A stretch of 64,000 bases of DNA, taken from assembly GCF_003148765.1 (NCBI RefSeq), contig NZ_QGGV01000002.1, positions 372,001 to 436,000 of the forward strand. The letters are read 5' to 3'. Shown here piece after piece: positions 27,299 through 37,259 of this stretch. How positions within the stretch are numbered: the first letter of the stretch is position 1; each line of letters opens with the position of its first letter. Both the position numbers and the translations under genes were made by a program. Source of the stretch: Silicimonas algicola. GTDB lineage: Bacteria > Pseudomonadota > Alphaproteobacteria > Rhodobacterales > Rhodobacteraceae. The notes under the pieces are model-generated. The model saw only the letters and a list, made by a program, of their open reading frames with translations. It had not been told where the DNA came from and searched no databases.

Positions 27299-28291
27299 GT
27301 GCCTCATTTTCCGCCGCCGCCACAACTGTCGCCCCGCGTGGGACCGCTGCGCCGCGTTCCGCCTGCGATCTTCTCGGCCCTTTTGGGCGCCCTCGGGCTG
27401 GGTCTTGCCTGGCGGACCGGGGCAGGGGGCCTGGGAGCGCCCGCCGGTTTGATCGAATCCTATATGGGGGCCGTCAGCCTTCTCTTCGCCTTTGCGCTCG
27501 CAGCCTATGCCGGGAAGGTCGCGCTGCGGCCGGGTGTGGCCGCCGAGGATGCCTCGACCTTGCCGGGACGCGCGGGCCTTGCCGCGCTCGCCATGTGCCT
27601 GATGGCCGAAGGCGCCGTGCTGGCGCCCTATGCGCCGTCGCTAGGGATCGTGTCGCTCGGGGTTGGGACTGCGGGTCTCCTGGTCCTTGCCCTTGCGGTG
27701 CTTCCGAAGAGGCTTCGAGGCACCGACACGGCCGGACCGATTACCCCCGCCATGCACCTCGTCTTCGTGGGCTTCATCCTCGTCCCGGCGGCTGCGGTCC
27801 GGCTGGGGATCTGGGAGACGATCCTCGTTCCCCTGATCTGGTACTGCATCCTGGCGTTCCTCGTGATCTTCGCAGCGACGATCCGGCCGCTTCTCTCGGG
27901 CGAGGCGCCGGCGGCGCTGCGCCCCCTGCACGCTATCCAATTGGCACCGCCCTCGCTCGCCGCCAGCGCGGCTGTGCTGACCGGCCAACTCGTGCTGGCC
28001 GTGGTTGCGCTGGCGCTCGCGTCGGTCATTGCCGCGGTCCTCGTTCTTCGCGCGCGCTGGCTGACCGAGGCCGGGTTCAGCGGCTTCTGGAGCGCCTTCA
28101 CCTTCCCCTCGGCCAGCTTCGCGGGCGCCACGATCCTGATCGGCGGCGCCTACGGCAGCCCGGGCGTCAGGCTTGCAGGCGGGGTGCTGCTGATCGCGGC
28201 GACGGTCATCGTCCTGCCGGTGGTCTACAGGGTGATGAAGCTTTGGGCCTCGGGGGCCCTCGCCGCGAAGACGAACGCGGCCATCGCCTGA
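27299..28291 (+). CDS. TDT family transporter (TehA/SLAC1-like membrane protein)
   Basis: A 330-residue polytopic protein with about ten hydrophobic helices. RVPPAIFSALLGALGLGLAW at the start and FSGFWSAFTFPSASFAGA near residue 260 match the tellurite-resistance/dicarboxylate transporter (TDT) family, which includes TehA and the plant anion channel SLAC1. It starts with GTG at 27299, supported by AGGAGG 8 nt upstream. It stands alone 69 bp after aglK and could be read through from the agl operon. The transported anion is unknown. Confidence 0.8.
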   Translation: MPHFPPPPQLSPRVGPLRRVPPAIFSALLGALGLGLAWRTGAGGLGAPAGLIESYMGAVSLLFAFALAAYAGKVALRPGVAAEDASTLPGRAGLAALAMCLMAEGAVLAPYAPSLGIVSLGVGTAGLLVLALAVLPKRLRGTDTAGPITPAMHLVFVGFILVPAAAVRLGIWETILVPLIWYCILAFLVIFAATIRPLLSGEAPAALRPLHAIQLAPPSLAASAAVLTGQLVLAVVALALASVIAAVLVLRARWLTEAGFSGFWSAFTFPSASFAGATILIGGAYGSPGVRLAGGVLLIAATVIVLPVVYRVMKLWASGALAAKTNAAIA

Positions 28292-30211
<1,920 letters not shown>

Positions 30212-30274
30212 GAACGCGGGCAGGCTGGTTTCGGCTCCCTTCTGGGGAGCAGCAGCTATTTGCGAGTGGAAATT

Positions 30275-32251
30275 ATGGCCGACCGCGCCTACAGGTCTAA
30301 CGAGAAACCGGACGACGCCGTCGTAGATCTCGACGCCGACGAGCGTTGGGCTGCGCGCCTTGCCGAGGCCCGCGCCCGCCGCGAAGTCGCGCTGCGCGAG
30401 AAGGCCGCCGGCAAGACCCTTCCCAAACGCCGCCCCATGCCGTGGGAGGAAGACGTCGAGGACGACGAGGCCTTCCGGCCTCAGCCGCTGATCGTCGTTC
30501 AGGAAAAGACCGACGACCACTTCGACTTCGCCGACCGTGTCGATGCCCTGCGCGAGGCGCGCGAGGCCGAAAAGGCCGCGTCGGAAGAGCCGTCGCTTAT
30601 CACGCCTGCCATGGTGGATCGTCTTTACGCAGACGACGCGACCGGGCTCTATCCGACCCCGCCCCTGGTCCAGCCGTCGCGCCGCGATGACGGGCTGGTT
30701 CCTGACGGTGCGCCGAACGTCCATGACATCGCCGCACGCCAGGTCGCGGCTCAAGCCGCCGCCGCAGCCGTCGTGGCCGAGACCGATCCGCAGCCCGAGA
30801 GCGGCGCCGTTGCAGGAACGGCCGACCCGGCGCGCGTCTATGTGCGCAACCGGCCGCGCGGCATGGCGCTTTTCCTGATCGCGCTCGCCGCCTTGCCCTT
30901 CACCACCGTCGCCCCTCCGCTTGAAAAGGGTCCGGCCGCCGCGCCTCCGCCGCGGTTCGGGCTGGTGCCGGCGCTTGGGCTGACGACGTCGATGCTCTGG
31001 CGTCCCGGCGAGACGGTCTCGGGGGAATGGCGTGCGCCGTCCCTTGTGCCGCCGGGCAAGCCGCTTGCCGCGACGATCGCGACGCCTGCCGCCATTGCCC
31101 GCGACATTGCCGGCCTCGAGGCCTATGTGCCGCCGTCCGAGACGGCGATCGTCGTGCCAGTGTCTGCGCAGGCGCCGGGCTTCTCGACGGGTGGTCCGGG
31201 ACAGCTCTTCGAGCCGGACGCCGACGTCGCACTGCCGCCGAAAGCGCCGATCATCTATTCGCCCGTCCCCCGCTCGCGTCCCGCGCCCCCGGCCGAGACC
31301 GGAACCTCCGACGGCGAAGGAGCCGCCGGAACGCCGCAGCTCTTCTCCGAGGACGTGCCGGCCGTGCGTCCGCCCGATCTGGGCGAGGCGGTCGTTCCCG
31401 ACCCGACGCCGGCCGGGATGGAGGCGCCGCCGGCGCTCGAGGTGATTCCGGCCGAGGCCGCTCCCGAGGAGACGGCGCCGCAAGACGTAACGCCCGCAGT
31501 CACCTCGGATGGTTCTCTGGATGTGACGATCCTGGTGCCGCAGACGACGGACGCGAAGATCGCGCAGGCGCTGTCGCAGGACCTTCAGGAGCGCGGCCAC
31601 TCCGTTACGCAGGTGAAGGAAGTCGACTTGTCGATCGCCTCGCGCAACCTGCGCTACTTCCACGACACCGACCGGAATTCGGCGGCTAGGCTCGCCGAGG
31701 CCTATGACGCCGAACTGAAGGACTTCACCTGGTTCGAGCCCAAGCCCGCCTCGGGCGTGGCCGAGATCTGGCTGTCGGGTGACGGCGCGCCGCAGGTGGT
31801 GGCTCAGCCGCAGAAGCCGCGCGCGGTGGTCCAGCCGAAGGTCGTCCAGACGCTTCCGCCGCAGCCGCAGGTCATCATCGTCCGCAAGAAGCCGCAGGGT
31901 CTTTTCAGCCGCATCTTCTCGGGCAATGGCCGCACCACGGGGTCGCGGAACGACGGTCCCGATCCTGTGTACGCCGCGCCCGCCACGCCATCGGTCGGCG
32001 TGCCGACGGCTCCCTCCACCGGAGGCAGCACGGGCGGAAGCACCGGAGGCGATCCGGTCGATAGCGGCGGTGGCATCGACGTCGATATCGGCGGAGGCGG
32101 CATCGACGTGGACGTCGGCGGCGGCGGAACCGATGTCGATTCGGGCGGTGGCGAGGATACCGGCGGGCCGGGCAACAGCGACACCAGCAACGGAAATGGC
32201 GGCGGCAGCGACGGCGGAACCTCCGACGGCGACACCGGCACCACGGACTGA
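30275..32251 (+). CDS. Hypothetical membrane protein with Gly/Asp-rich C-terminal tail
   Basis: A 658-residue protein of unknown function. Residues 1-185 are charged, with Ala/Arg/Glu-rich helices; one hydrophobic segment near residue 195 (MALFLIALAALPFTTVAPP) would anchor it, leaving a long Pro/Ala-rich, probably periplasmic stretch. A folded region around residues 410-500 (DVTILVPQTTDAKIAQALSQ, then LRYFHDTDRNSAARLAEAY) has the pattern of a LytR C-terminal-like domain, which is a tentative call. The last 70 residues are a low-complexity tail of GGGG-(I/T)DVD repeats. The start is ATG 30275, 64 bp after guaB. An envelope or cell-surface role is inference. Confidence 0.75.
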   Translation: MADRAYRSNEKPDDAVVDLDADERWAARLAEARARREVALREKAAGKTLPKRRPMPWEEDVEDDEAFRPQPLIVVQEKTDDHFDFADRVDALREAREAEKAASEEPSLITPAMVDRLYADDATGLYPTPPLVQPSRRDDGLVPDGAPNVHDIAARQVAAQAAAAAVVAETDPQPESGAVAGTADPARVYVRNRPRGMALFLIALAALPFTTVAPPLEKGPAAAPPPRFGLVPALGLTTSMLWRPGETVSGEWRAPSLVPPGKPLAATIATPAAIARDIAGLEAYVPPSETAIVVPVSAQAPGFSTGGPGQLFEPDADVALPPKAPIIYSPVPRSRPAPPAETGTSDGEGAAGTPQLFSEDVPAVRPPDLGEAVVPDPTPAGMEAPPALEVIPAEAAPEETAPQDVTPAVTSDGSLDVTILVPQTTDAKIAQALSQDLQERGHSVTQVKEVDLSIASRNLRYFHDTDRNSAARLAEAYDAELKDFTWFEPKPASGVAEIWLSGDGAPQVVAQPQKPRAVVQPKVVQTLPPQPQVIIVRKKPQGLFSRIFSGNGRTTGSRNDGPDPVYAAPATPSVGVPTAPSTGGSTGGSTGGDPVDSGGGIDVDIGGGGIDVDVGGGGTDVDSGGGEDTGGPGNSDTSNGNGGGSDGGTSDGDTGTTD

Positions 32252-32266
32252 GACCGCACCGGCCCG

Positions 32267-33433
32267 ATGACCCCCGAAGCGCGGGTGGCCGCGGCCATCG
32301 ACATTCTTGACGCCGTGCTCGACGGGGCCGTGGCCGAGCAGACCCTGACCAATTGGGGCCGTGCTCACCGTTTCGCGGGGTCGGGAGACCGCGCCGCGAT
32401 CCGCGATCACGTATTCGATGCCCTCCGCAGGCTGCGTTCCTCCGAATGGTCGGGGCAGGGCCGGACTGGCCGCCGCGTGATGCTCGGGCTTCTGCGGAGC
32501 AGGGGAGAGGACCCGGACGGCCTTTTCACCGGCATCGGTCATGCTCCGGCTCCCCTTACCGACGAGGAACGCGCCCTGCCGCCCCCTCTGGGCGATGCGC
32601 CCGAGCCGGTGCGGCTCGACGTGCAGGACTGGGTCCTGCCGCGCCTCCAGGCGAGCCTCGGCGACGCGACTGCGCCCGTGCTGGACGCCCTGCGCGACCG
32701 CGCCCCCGTGTTCCTGCGGGTCAACGCGGCACGGACGAGCCGGGAAGCGGCGCAATCCGATCTGGCGCGCGAGGGGATCGAGAGCCGGCCGCATCCTCTG
32801 TGCGGCACGGCGCTCGAGGTCACGGGACATGCGCGCCGCGTGCAGGCGTCGGCTGCCTATCGCGACGGCCTCGTCGAGCTTCAGGACGCTGCTTCGCAGG
32901 CGGCCGTCGCGGCCCTGCTGCCCTACGTCACGGGCGCAACCGTCCTCGACTATTGCGCGGGCGGCGGCGGCAAGGCGCTGGCATTGGCGGCAGGAGGTGC
33001 GGGGCGCGTCCTTGCGCACGACGTCAATTCGGGGCGCATGTCCGACCTTCCCGCGCGCGCCGAACGGGCGGGGTGCCGCATCGACGTGGTCGCGCGGCCG
33101 AAGGGTGGCATGGACGCGGTTCTCTGCGATGCGCCCTGTTCTGGCAGCGGGGCATGGCGGCGGCAGCCCGAGGCGAAATGGCGGCTGACCCCGCATGCGC
33201 TGGAGGATCTGACGCGCATACAGGACACCATCCTGGACGAGGCCTCGCCTCTGGTACGACCGGGAGGCTATCTCGCCTACGCGACATGCTCGCTTCTCGA
33301 CGAGGAGAATGGCGCTCGGATCCAGGCGTTCCTGACGAGGACGACAGGCTGGACCGAGGTCGCGCGCCAAGTATGGACGCCGCTCGACGGCGGCGACGGC
33401 TTCTTCATCGCCGTACTTCGCCGCGCGGAGTGA
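32267..33433 (+). CDS. RsmB/NOP family rRNA cytosine-C5 methyltransferase
   Basis: A 388-residue RsmB-like protein: an N-terminal NusB-like helical region (residues 1-130) and an SAM-dependent methyltransferase domain. Motif I is TVLDYCAGGGGKALALA, motif IV CDAPCSGSGAWRR, and motif VI YATCSLLDEENG, with both the catalytic and the release cysteine present. It should methylate a cytosine of 16S rRNA, probably the RsmB site C967. It starts 16 bp after the Gly/Asp-tailed gene. Confidence 0.88.
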   Translation: MTPEARVAAAIDILDAVLDGAVAEQTLTNWGRAHRFAGSGDRAAIRDHVFDALRRLRSSEWSGQGRTGRRVMLGLLRSRGEDPDGLFTGIGHAPAPLTDEERALPPPLGDAPEPVRLDVQDWVLPRLQASLGDATAPVLDALRDRAPVFLRVNAARTSREAAQSDLAREGIESRPHPLCGTALEVTGHARRVQASAAYRDGLVELQDAASQAAVAALLPYVTGATVLDYCAGGGGKALALAAGGAGRVLAHDVNSGRMSDLPARAERAGCRIDVVARPKGGMDAVLCDAPCSGSGAWRRQPEAKWRLTPHALEDLTRIQDTILDEASPLVRPGGYLAYATCSLLDEENGARIQAFLTRTTGWTEVARQVWTPLDGGDGFFIAVLRRAE

Positions 33434-33509
33434 GGCCCGCCCCTTGGCTTTAAGGAGTCGTTAACCTTTCCGTCCCAGACATCGGGGGTGAACCTCGGGC
33501 GCGGAGATC

Positions 33510-35813
33510 GTGACGCACCTTCAGCCGGCTGCCGCATTTCTTCATCTCGCCACGCCCGAAACGGGGCGGCGGGTCTTCCTTTGCCTGATCCTGTCCGGTC
33601 TCGCGGTCCTCGGCGCGGCGCTTGCCCCTCACCCGGTGGTGCGACCGCTTCTGATGGGTGCGGGCGCAGGGTTTCTGTCCGTGTCGCTGATGAAGGGCGC
33701 GCAGGCTGCGGCGGTTCGGCTGCGGAGGCTTGTCCGGCGGCCCGCCGTGGTCAAGCGGCTGAGGGAAGATCCGCACCCGGCGTTCCTGACCGACCGCTGG
33801 CTGGCCTATATCGATCGGAACCCTGCCGCCGAGGGCTTTGCCCACCTGATCCCCGGCGCCCCGCTTGCCGGTGTCTTCGTCGGCCACTTCGCGGCACCCG
33901 AGGATGTCCTGCGCGCCCTCGCGGCAGGTGCGCTGGCGTCGGGATCGGCCACGCGCCGCGTGGGGGAAGACGAACTGACCGTGACCTTGGCCGAGGGCGG
34001 CAGCCTTCTGTGGTCGCTGGCCCCCCGCCAGGCCCCGCAGGCGCTGCCCGCGACAGCGCCGGAGCCCGCGATCCTGACCGTCTCTGCCGAGGGGCGCATC
34101 CTCGACATGAATGCCGGCGCCTCGGCCCTGATCGGCGACCGCCCCGAGCGGCTGTCCGACCTCGTCGCCGATCTTCCGCTGCGCGCGGACGGCCGCCACA
34201 GGCTGCGCCTCGCGGAGGGAGAGGCTGCCGTGACGCTGTTCGAGGTGCCGGGCGACAAGGAGACGCGACGCATCGTCGTCGTTCCCGACGCGCGCGTTGC
34301 CGCCGCCGACCGTCCCGCGGCGCTCGGCTCGCCCGGTCTTGTCGATCTGTTGCCGGTGCCGATGCTGAAGATCGCCGTCGACGGAACTCTTTTGGAAGCG
34401 AACACGCAGGCGCGCGCGCTCTTCGAGCTCGATCCCGGTCCGCTGCCGCCGCTCTTCGAACTGGTCGAGGGGATGGGACGCCCGATCGCCGACTGGCTTG
34501 CCGCCGCGGCCGAGGGCAGGGGGCTTCTCAAGCCCGAGATCGTGCGCGCCGTCGTGCCGGGGAAAGAGCTTTTCTTACAGATAGCACTTGGCCGAGCGGT
34601 CGAGGACGGGGAGGTCACGCTTGTCGGTCTTCTGAACGACGCGACCGAATTGAAGACGCTCGAGGCGCAGTTCGTCCAAAGCCAGAAGATGCAGGCCATC
34701 GGACAGCTTGCGGGCGGGGTGGCGCATGACTTCAACAACCTGCTCACGGCCATCGGGGGCCACTGCGACCTGCTTCTCCTGCGCCACGATCCGGGCGATC
34801 CGGACTATGCCGACCTGATCCAGATCAGCCAGAACGCCAACCGGGCCGCGGCGCTGGTCGGACAGCTTCTCGCCTTTTCGCGCAAGCAGAACCTCAAGCC
34901 ACAGGCGCTCGACCTGCGGGACACGATGTCGGACCTGGGGCATCTGCTGAACCGCCTGATCGGCGAGCGGATCCGGCTCGACGTCAAGCACGGGCCGGGG
35001 CCGCAGGACATAAGGGCCGACCGCCGTCAGCTCGAGCAGGTGCTCGTCAACCTCGTCGTAAATGCGCGCGACGCCATGCCTGACGGGGGCACGGTGACCA
35101 TCGAGACCCATAGCGAGGTCCTGACGGACGACGTGACCCGCGACCGCGCCCGCGTCCCCGCCGGAAATTACGTGGTGATCGAGGTGCGCGACACCGGCAT
35201 CGGCATCGCGCCGGACGGTCTGTCGAAGATCTTCGAGCCCTTCTACACCACCAAGAAGACGGGAGAGGGAACGGGTCTTGGCCTGTCGACGGCCTATGGC
35301 ATCGTCAAGCAGACGGGCGGATACATCTTCGTCGACAGCGAGACCGGGCGGGGCACGGTCTTCAGCCTGTATTTCCCCGCCAATTCGGTGCCGGCGGACC
35401 CTGTGGCGCCCGTCGTGTCGCTGCCCGCGCGCGCGCCTTCCGGGCGGGGCGACGGGGTCATCCTTCTTGTCGAGGACGAGGCTCCGGTCCGCGCCTTCGC
35501 CTCGCGGGCGCTGAGGATGCGGGGCTATACGGTGGTCGAGGCCGAGAACGCCGAGGTGGCGCTGAAGATCCTCGACGACGACGGCTTCCGCGTCGATGTC
35601 TTCGTCACCGACGTCATCATGCCCGGCATGGACGGCCCGACCTGGGTGCGGCAGGCCCTGAAGAAGCGTCCCGACACTCGCGTCGTCTTCATGTCGGGCT
35701 ATGCCGAGGAGGGCCGGGCGGAAAAGCAGTCGCGCATCCCGAACTCGGTGTTCCTGCCGAAGCCGTTCTCGCTGCAGCAACTGACCGCCCTGGTGCAGGA
35801 ACAGGTGTCCTGA
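33510..35813 (+). CDS. cckA: Cell-cycle hybrid histidine kinase CckA
   Basis: A 767-residue hybrid kinase. The N-terminus has two hydrophobic segments (residues about 25-60) and PAS-like sensory domains. The H-box IGQLAGGVAHDFNNLLTAIGG places the phospho-His near residue 412, followed by HATPase boxes NLVVNARDAMP, VRDTGIGIAPD and GTGLGLSTAYGIVKQ, and a C-terminal receiver (VTDVIMPGMDGPTWV). This is the CckA architecture, phosphorylating CtrA through ChpT; in Rhodobacteraceae it affects motility and gene transfer agents. GTG 33510 is used as start. The position next to recA fits family gene order as I know it. Confidence 0.9.
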   Translation: MTHLQPAAAFLHLATPETGRRVFLCLILSGLAVLGAALAPHPVVRPLLMGAGAGFLSVSLMKGAQAAAVRLRRLVRRPAVVKRLREDPHPAFLTDRWLAYIDRNPAAEGFAHLIPGAPLAGVFVGHFAAPEDVLRALAAGALASGSATRRVGEDELTVTLAEGGSLLWSLAPRQAPQALPATAPEPAILTVSAEGRILDMNAGASALIGDRPERLSDLVADLPLRADGRHRLRLAEGEAAVTLFEVPGDKETRRIVVVPDARVAAADRPAALGSPGLVDLLPVPMLKIAVDGTLLEANTQARALFELDPGPLPPLFELVEGMGRPIADWLAAAAEGRGLLKPEIVRAVVPGKELFLQIALGRAVEDGEVTLVGLLNDATELKTLEAQFVQSQKMQAIGQLAGGVAHDFNNLLTAIGGHCDLLLLRHDPGDPDYADLIQISQNANRAAALVGQLLAFSRKQNLKPQALDLRDTMSDLGHLLNRLIGERIRLDVKHGPGPQDIRADRRQLEQVLVNLVVNARDAMPDGGTVTIETHSEVLTDDVTRDRARVPAGNYVVIEVRDTGIGIAPDGLSKIFEPFYTTKKTGEGTGLGLSTAYGIVKQTGGYIFVDSETGRGTVFSLYFPANSVPADPVAPVVSLPARAPSGRGDGVILLVEDEAPVRAFASRALRMRGYTVVEAENAEVALKILDDDGFRVDVFVTDVIMPGMDGPTWVRQALKKRPDTRVVFMSGYAEEGRAEKQSRIPNSVFLPKPFSLQQLTALVQEQVS

Positions 35814-35908
35814 GGCGCGAGGCGTAACGCTTCCTTAACCGCAACGGCACATAGAATTCGAGACAAACCGGTTGCAATGTTCTCTTTTTGATCTCATAAC
35901 GGTCACAA

Positions 35909-35923
35909 GAACAAGAGGCGAAC
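35909..35923. promoter_or_regulatory. LexA SOS box of recA (GAAC-N7-GAAC)
   Basis: GAACAAGAGGCGAAC is an exact match to the alphaproteobacterial SOS box (GTTC-N7-GTTC on the other strand). It lies 53 bp before the recA start. A looser copy, GTTC-N7-GATC, is at 35879-35893. A weak promoter (TTGCAA 35872-35877, CATAAC 35894-35899) would put the box just after the transcription start. Confidence 0.85.
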
Positions 35924-35975
35924 ACGAGCAAGCGTTGCCGCTCTGCGGCGGACGTGAAATAAGGAACAGGATCCC

Positions 35976-37061
35976 ATGGCCACGGCTGAACTCCTAAGCA
36001 TGACTCCCAAGAAAGACAGCGAAAAGCAGAAGGCGCTCGACTCGGCGCTGGCCCAGATCGAACGGCAGTTCGGCAAGGGGTCGATCATGAAGCTGGGCGG
36101 CGACAACCCGATCCCGGAGATCGAGTCGACCTCGACCGGTTCGCTCGGGCTCGACATCGCCCTTGGCATCGGCGGCCTGCCCAAGGGCCGCATCGTCGAG
36201 ATCTACGGGCCCGAGTCTTCGGGCAAGACCACGCTGACGCTGCATTGCGTGGCCGAAGAGCAGAAGAAGGGCGGCGTCTGCGCCTTCGTCGACGCCGAGC
36301 ACGCGCTCGATCCGCTGTACGCCAGGAAGCTGGGCGTGAACCTGGACGAGCTTCTGATCTCGCAGCCCGACACGGGCGAGCAGGGGCTCGAGATCGTCGA
36401 CACGCTGGTGCGTTCGGGTGCGGTCAGCATGGTCGTCATCGACTCGGTGGCAGCACTTACGCCGAAGTCCGAGCTTGAAGGCGACATGGGCGACTCCTCC
36501 GTCGGCGTCCACGCCCGCCTGATGAGCCAGGCGATGCGCAAGCTGACCTCGTCCATTGCGCGGTCGAAATGCACCGTGGTCTTCATCAACCAGATCCGCA
36601 TGAAGATCGGCGTCATGTTCGGCTCGCCCGAGACGACGACGGGCGGCAACGCGCTGAAGTTCTACTCCTCGGTCCGCCTCGACATCCGCCGGATCGGTTC
36701 GATCAAGGACCGGGACGAGGTCGTGGGCAACACCACCCGCGTCAAGGTCGTGAAGAACAAGGTGGCGCCGCCGTTCAAGCAGGTCGAGTTCGACATCATG
36801 TATGGCGAGGGCATCTCGAAGACGGGCGAGCTGATCGACCTCGGCGTCAAGGCCGGCGTGGTCGAGAAGTCGGGCTCGTGGTTCTCCTACGGTGACGAGC
36901 GCATCGGGCAGGGCCGCGAGAACGCGAAGACCTTCCTCAAGGAAAATCCCGACGTCGCCTGGTCGATCGAGGACAAGATCCGCGCGTCGCACGGGCTGGA
37001 TTTCGGCGGCTCGGACGACGAAGCGGCGAGCGTCGACGACGACGGCGTGGTCGAAGCCTAG
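35976..37061 (+). CDS. recA: Recombinase RecA
   Basis: A 361-residue RecA: the Walker A motif [13 protein letters not shown], Walker [14 protein letters not shown]1 loop [18 protein letters not shown] and L2 loop [21 protein letters not shown] are all present, and the C-terminal tail is acidic ([16 protein letters not shown]), as is usual for regulation of filament growth. It catalyses strand exchange and LexA cleavage. An AAGGA site precedes ATG 35976, and the upstream SOS box shows LexA control. An intrinsic terminator follows at 37101-37124. Confidence 0.97.
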   Translation: MATAELLSMTPKKDSEKQKALDSALAQIERQFGKGSIMKLGGDNPIPEIESTSTGSLGLDIALGIGGLPKGRIVEIYGPESSGKTTLTLHCVAEEQKKGGVCAFVDAEHALDPLYARKLGVNLDELLISQPDTGEQGLEIVDTLVRSGAVSMVVIDSVAALTPKSELEGDMGDSSVGVHARLMSQAMRKLTSSIARSKCTVVFINQIRMKIGVMFGSPETTTGGNALKFYSSVRLDIRRIGSIKDRDEVVGNTTRVKVVKNKVAPPFKQVEFDIMYGEGISKTGELIDLGVKAGVVEKSGSWFSYGDERIGQGRENAKTFLKENPDVAWSIEDKIRASHGLDFGGSDDEAASVDDDGVVEA

Positions 37062-37100
37062 GCGAGAGTGATCGCCGGCGCCCTCGCGGTGCCGTGACGG

Positions 37101-37124
37101 AGGGGGGCTGCGGCCCCCCTTTTT
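37101..37124 (+). terminator. Rho-independent terminator of recA
   Basis: Stem AGGGGGGC / GCCCCCCT (37101-37108 with 37113-37120), loop TGCG, then a T-run to 37124. It is also the first module of the composite repeat ending at 37172. Confidence 0.9.
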
Positions 37125-37172
37125 GCCTTCGGCAAATTCACCCCCCCGGAGTATTTCCGCCAAGAAGAAAGG
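37101..37172 (+). repeat. Composite intergenic repeat, copy 1 (recA-alaS)
   Basis: Three modules in order: GC hairpin (37101-37120); small hairpin TTTGCC-TTC-GGCAAA (37122-37136); and the box CCCCCGGAGTATTT (37143-37156) with tail CAAGAAGAAAGG (37161-37172). The same order recurs at 47886-47947 and 58183-58242; a lone box is at 52372-52393. Confidence 0.7.
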
Positions 37173-37259
37173 CGTCCCGCCCGGTCGCGCCGCCCATGAC
37201 GCTTTACCGTCTGATGGGAACGGGTTATCCCGAGCCCTGCCCCGAAAGACGCGTGACCC

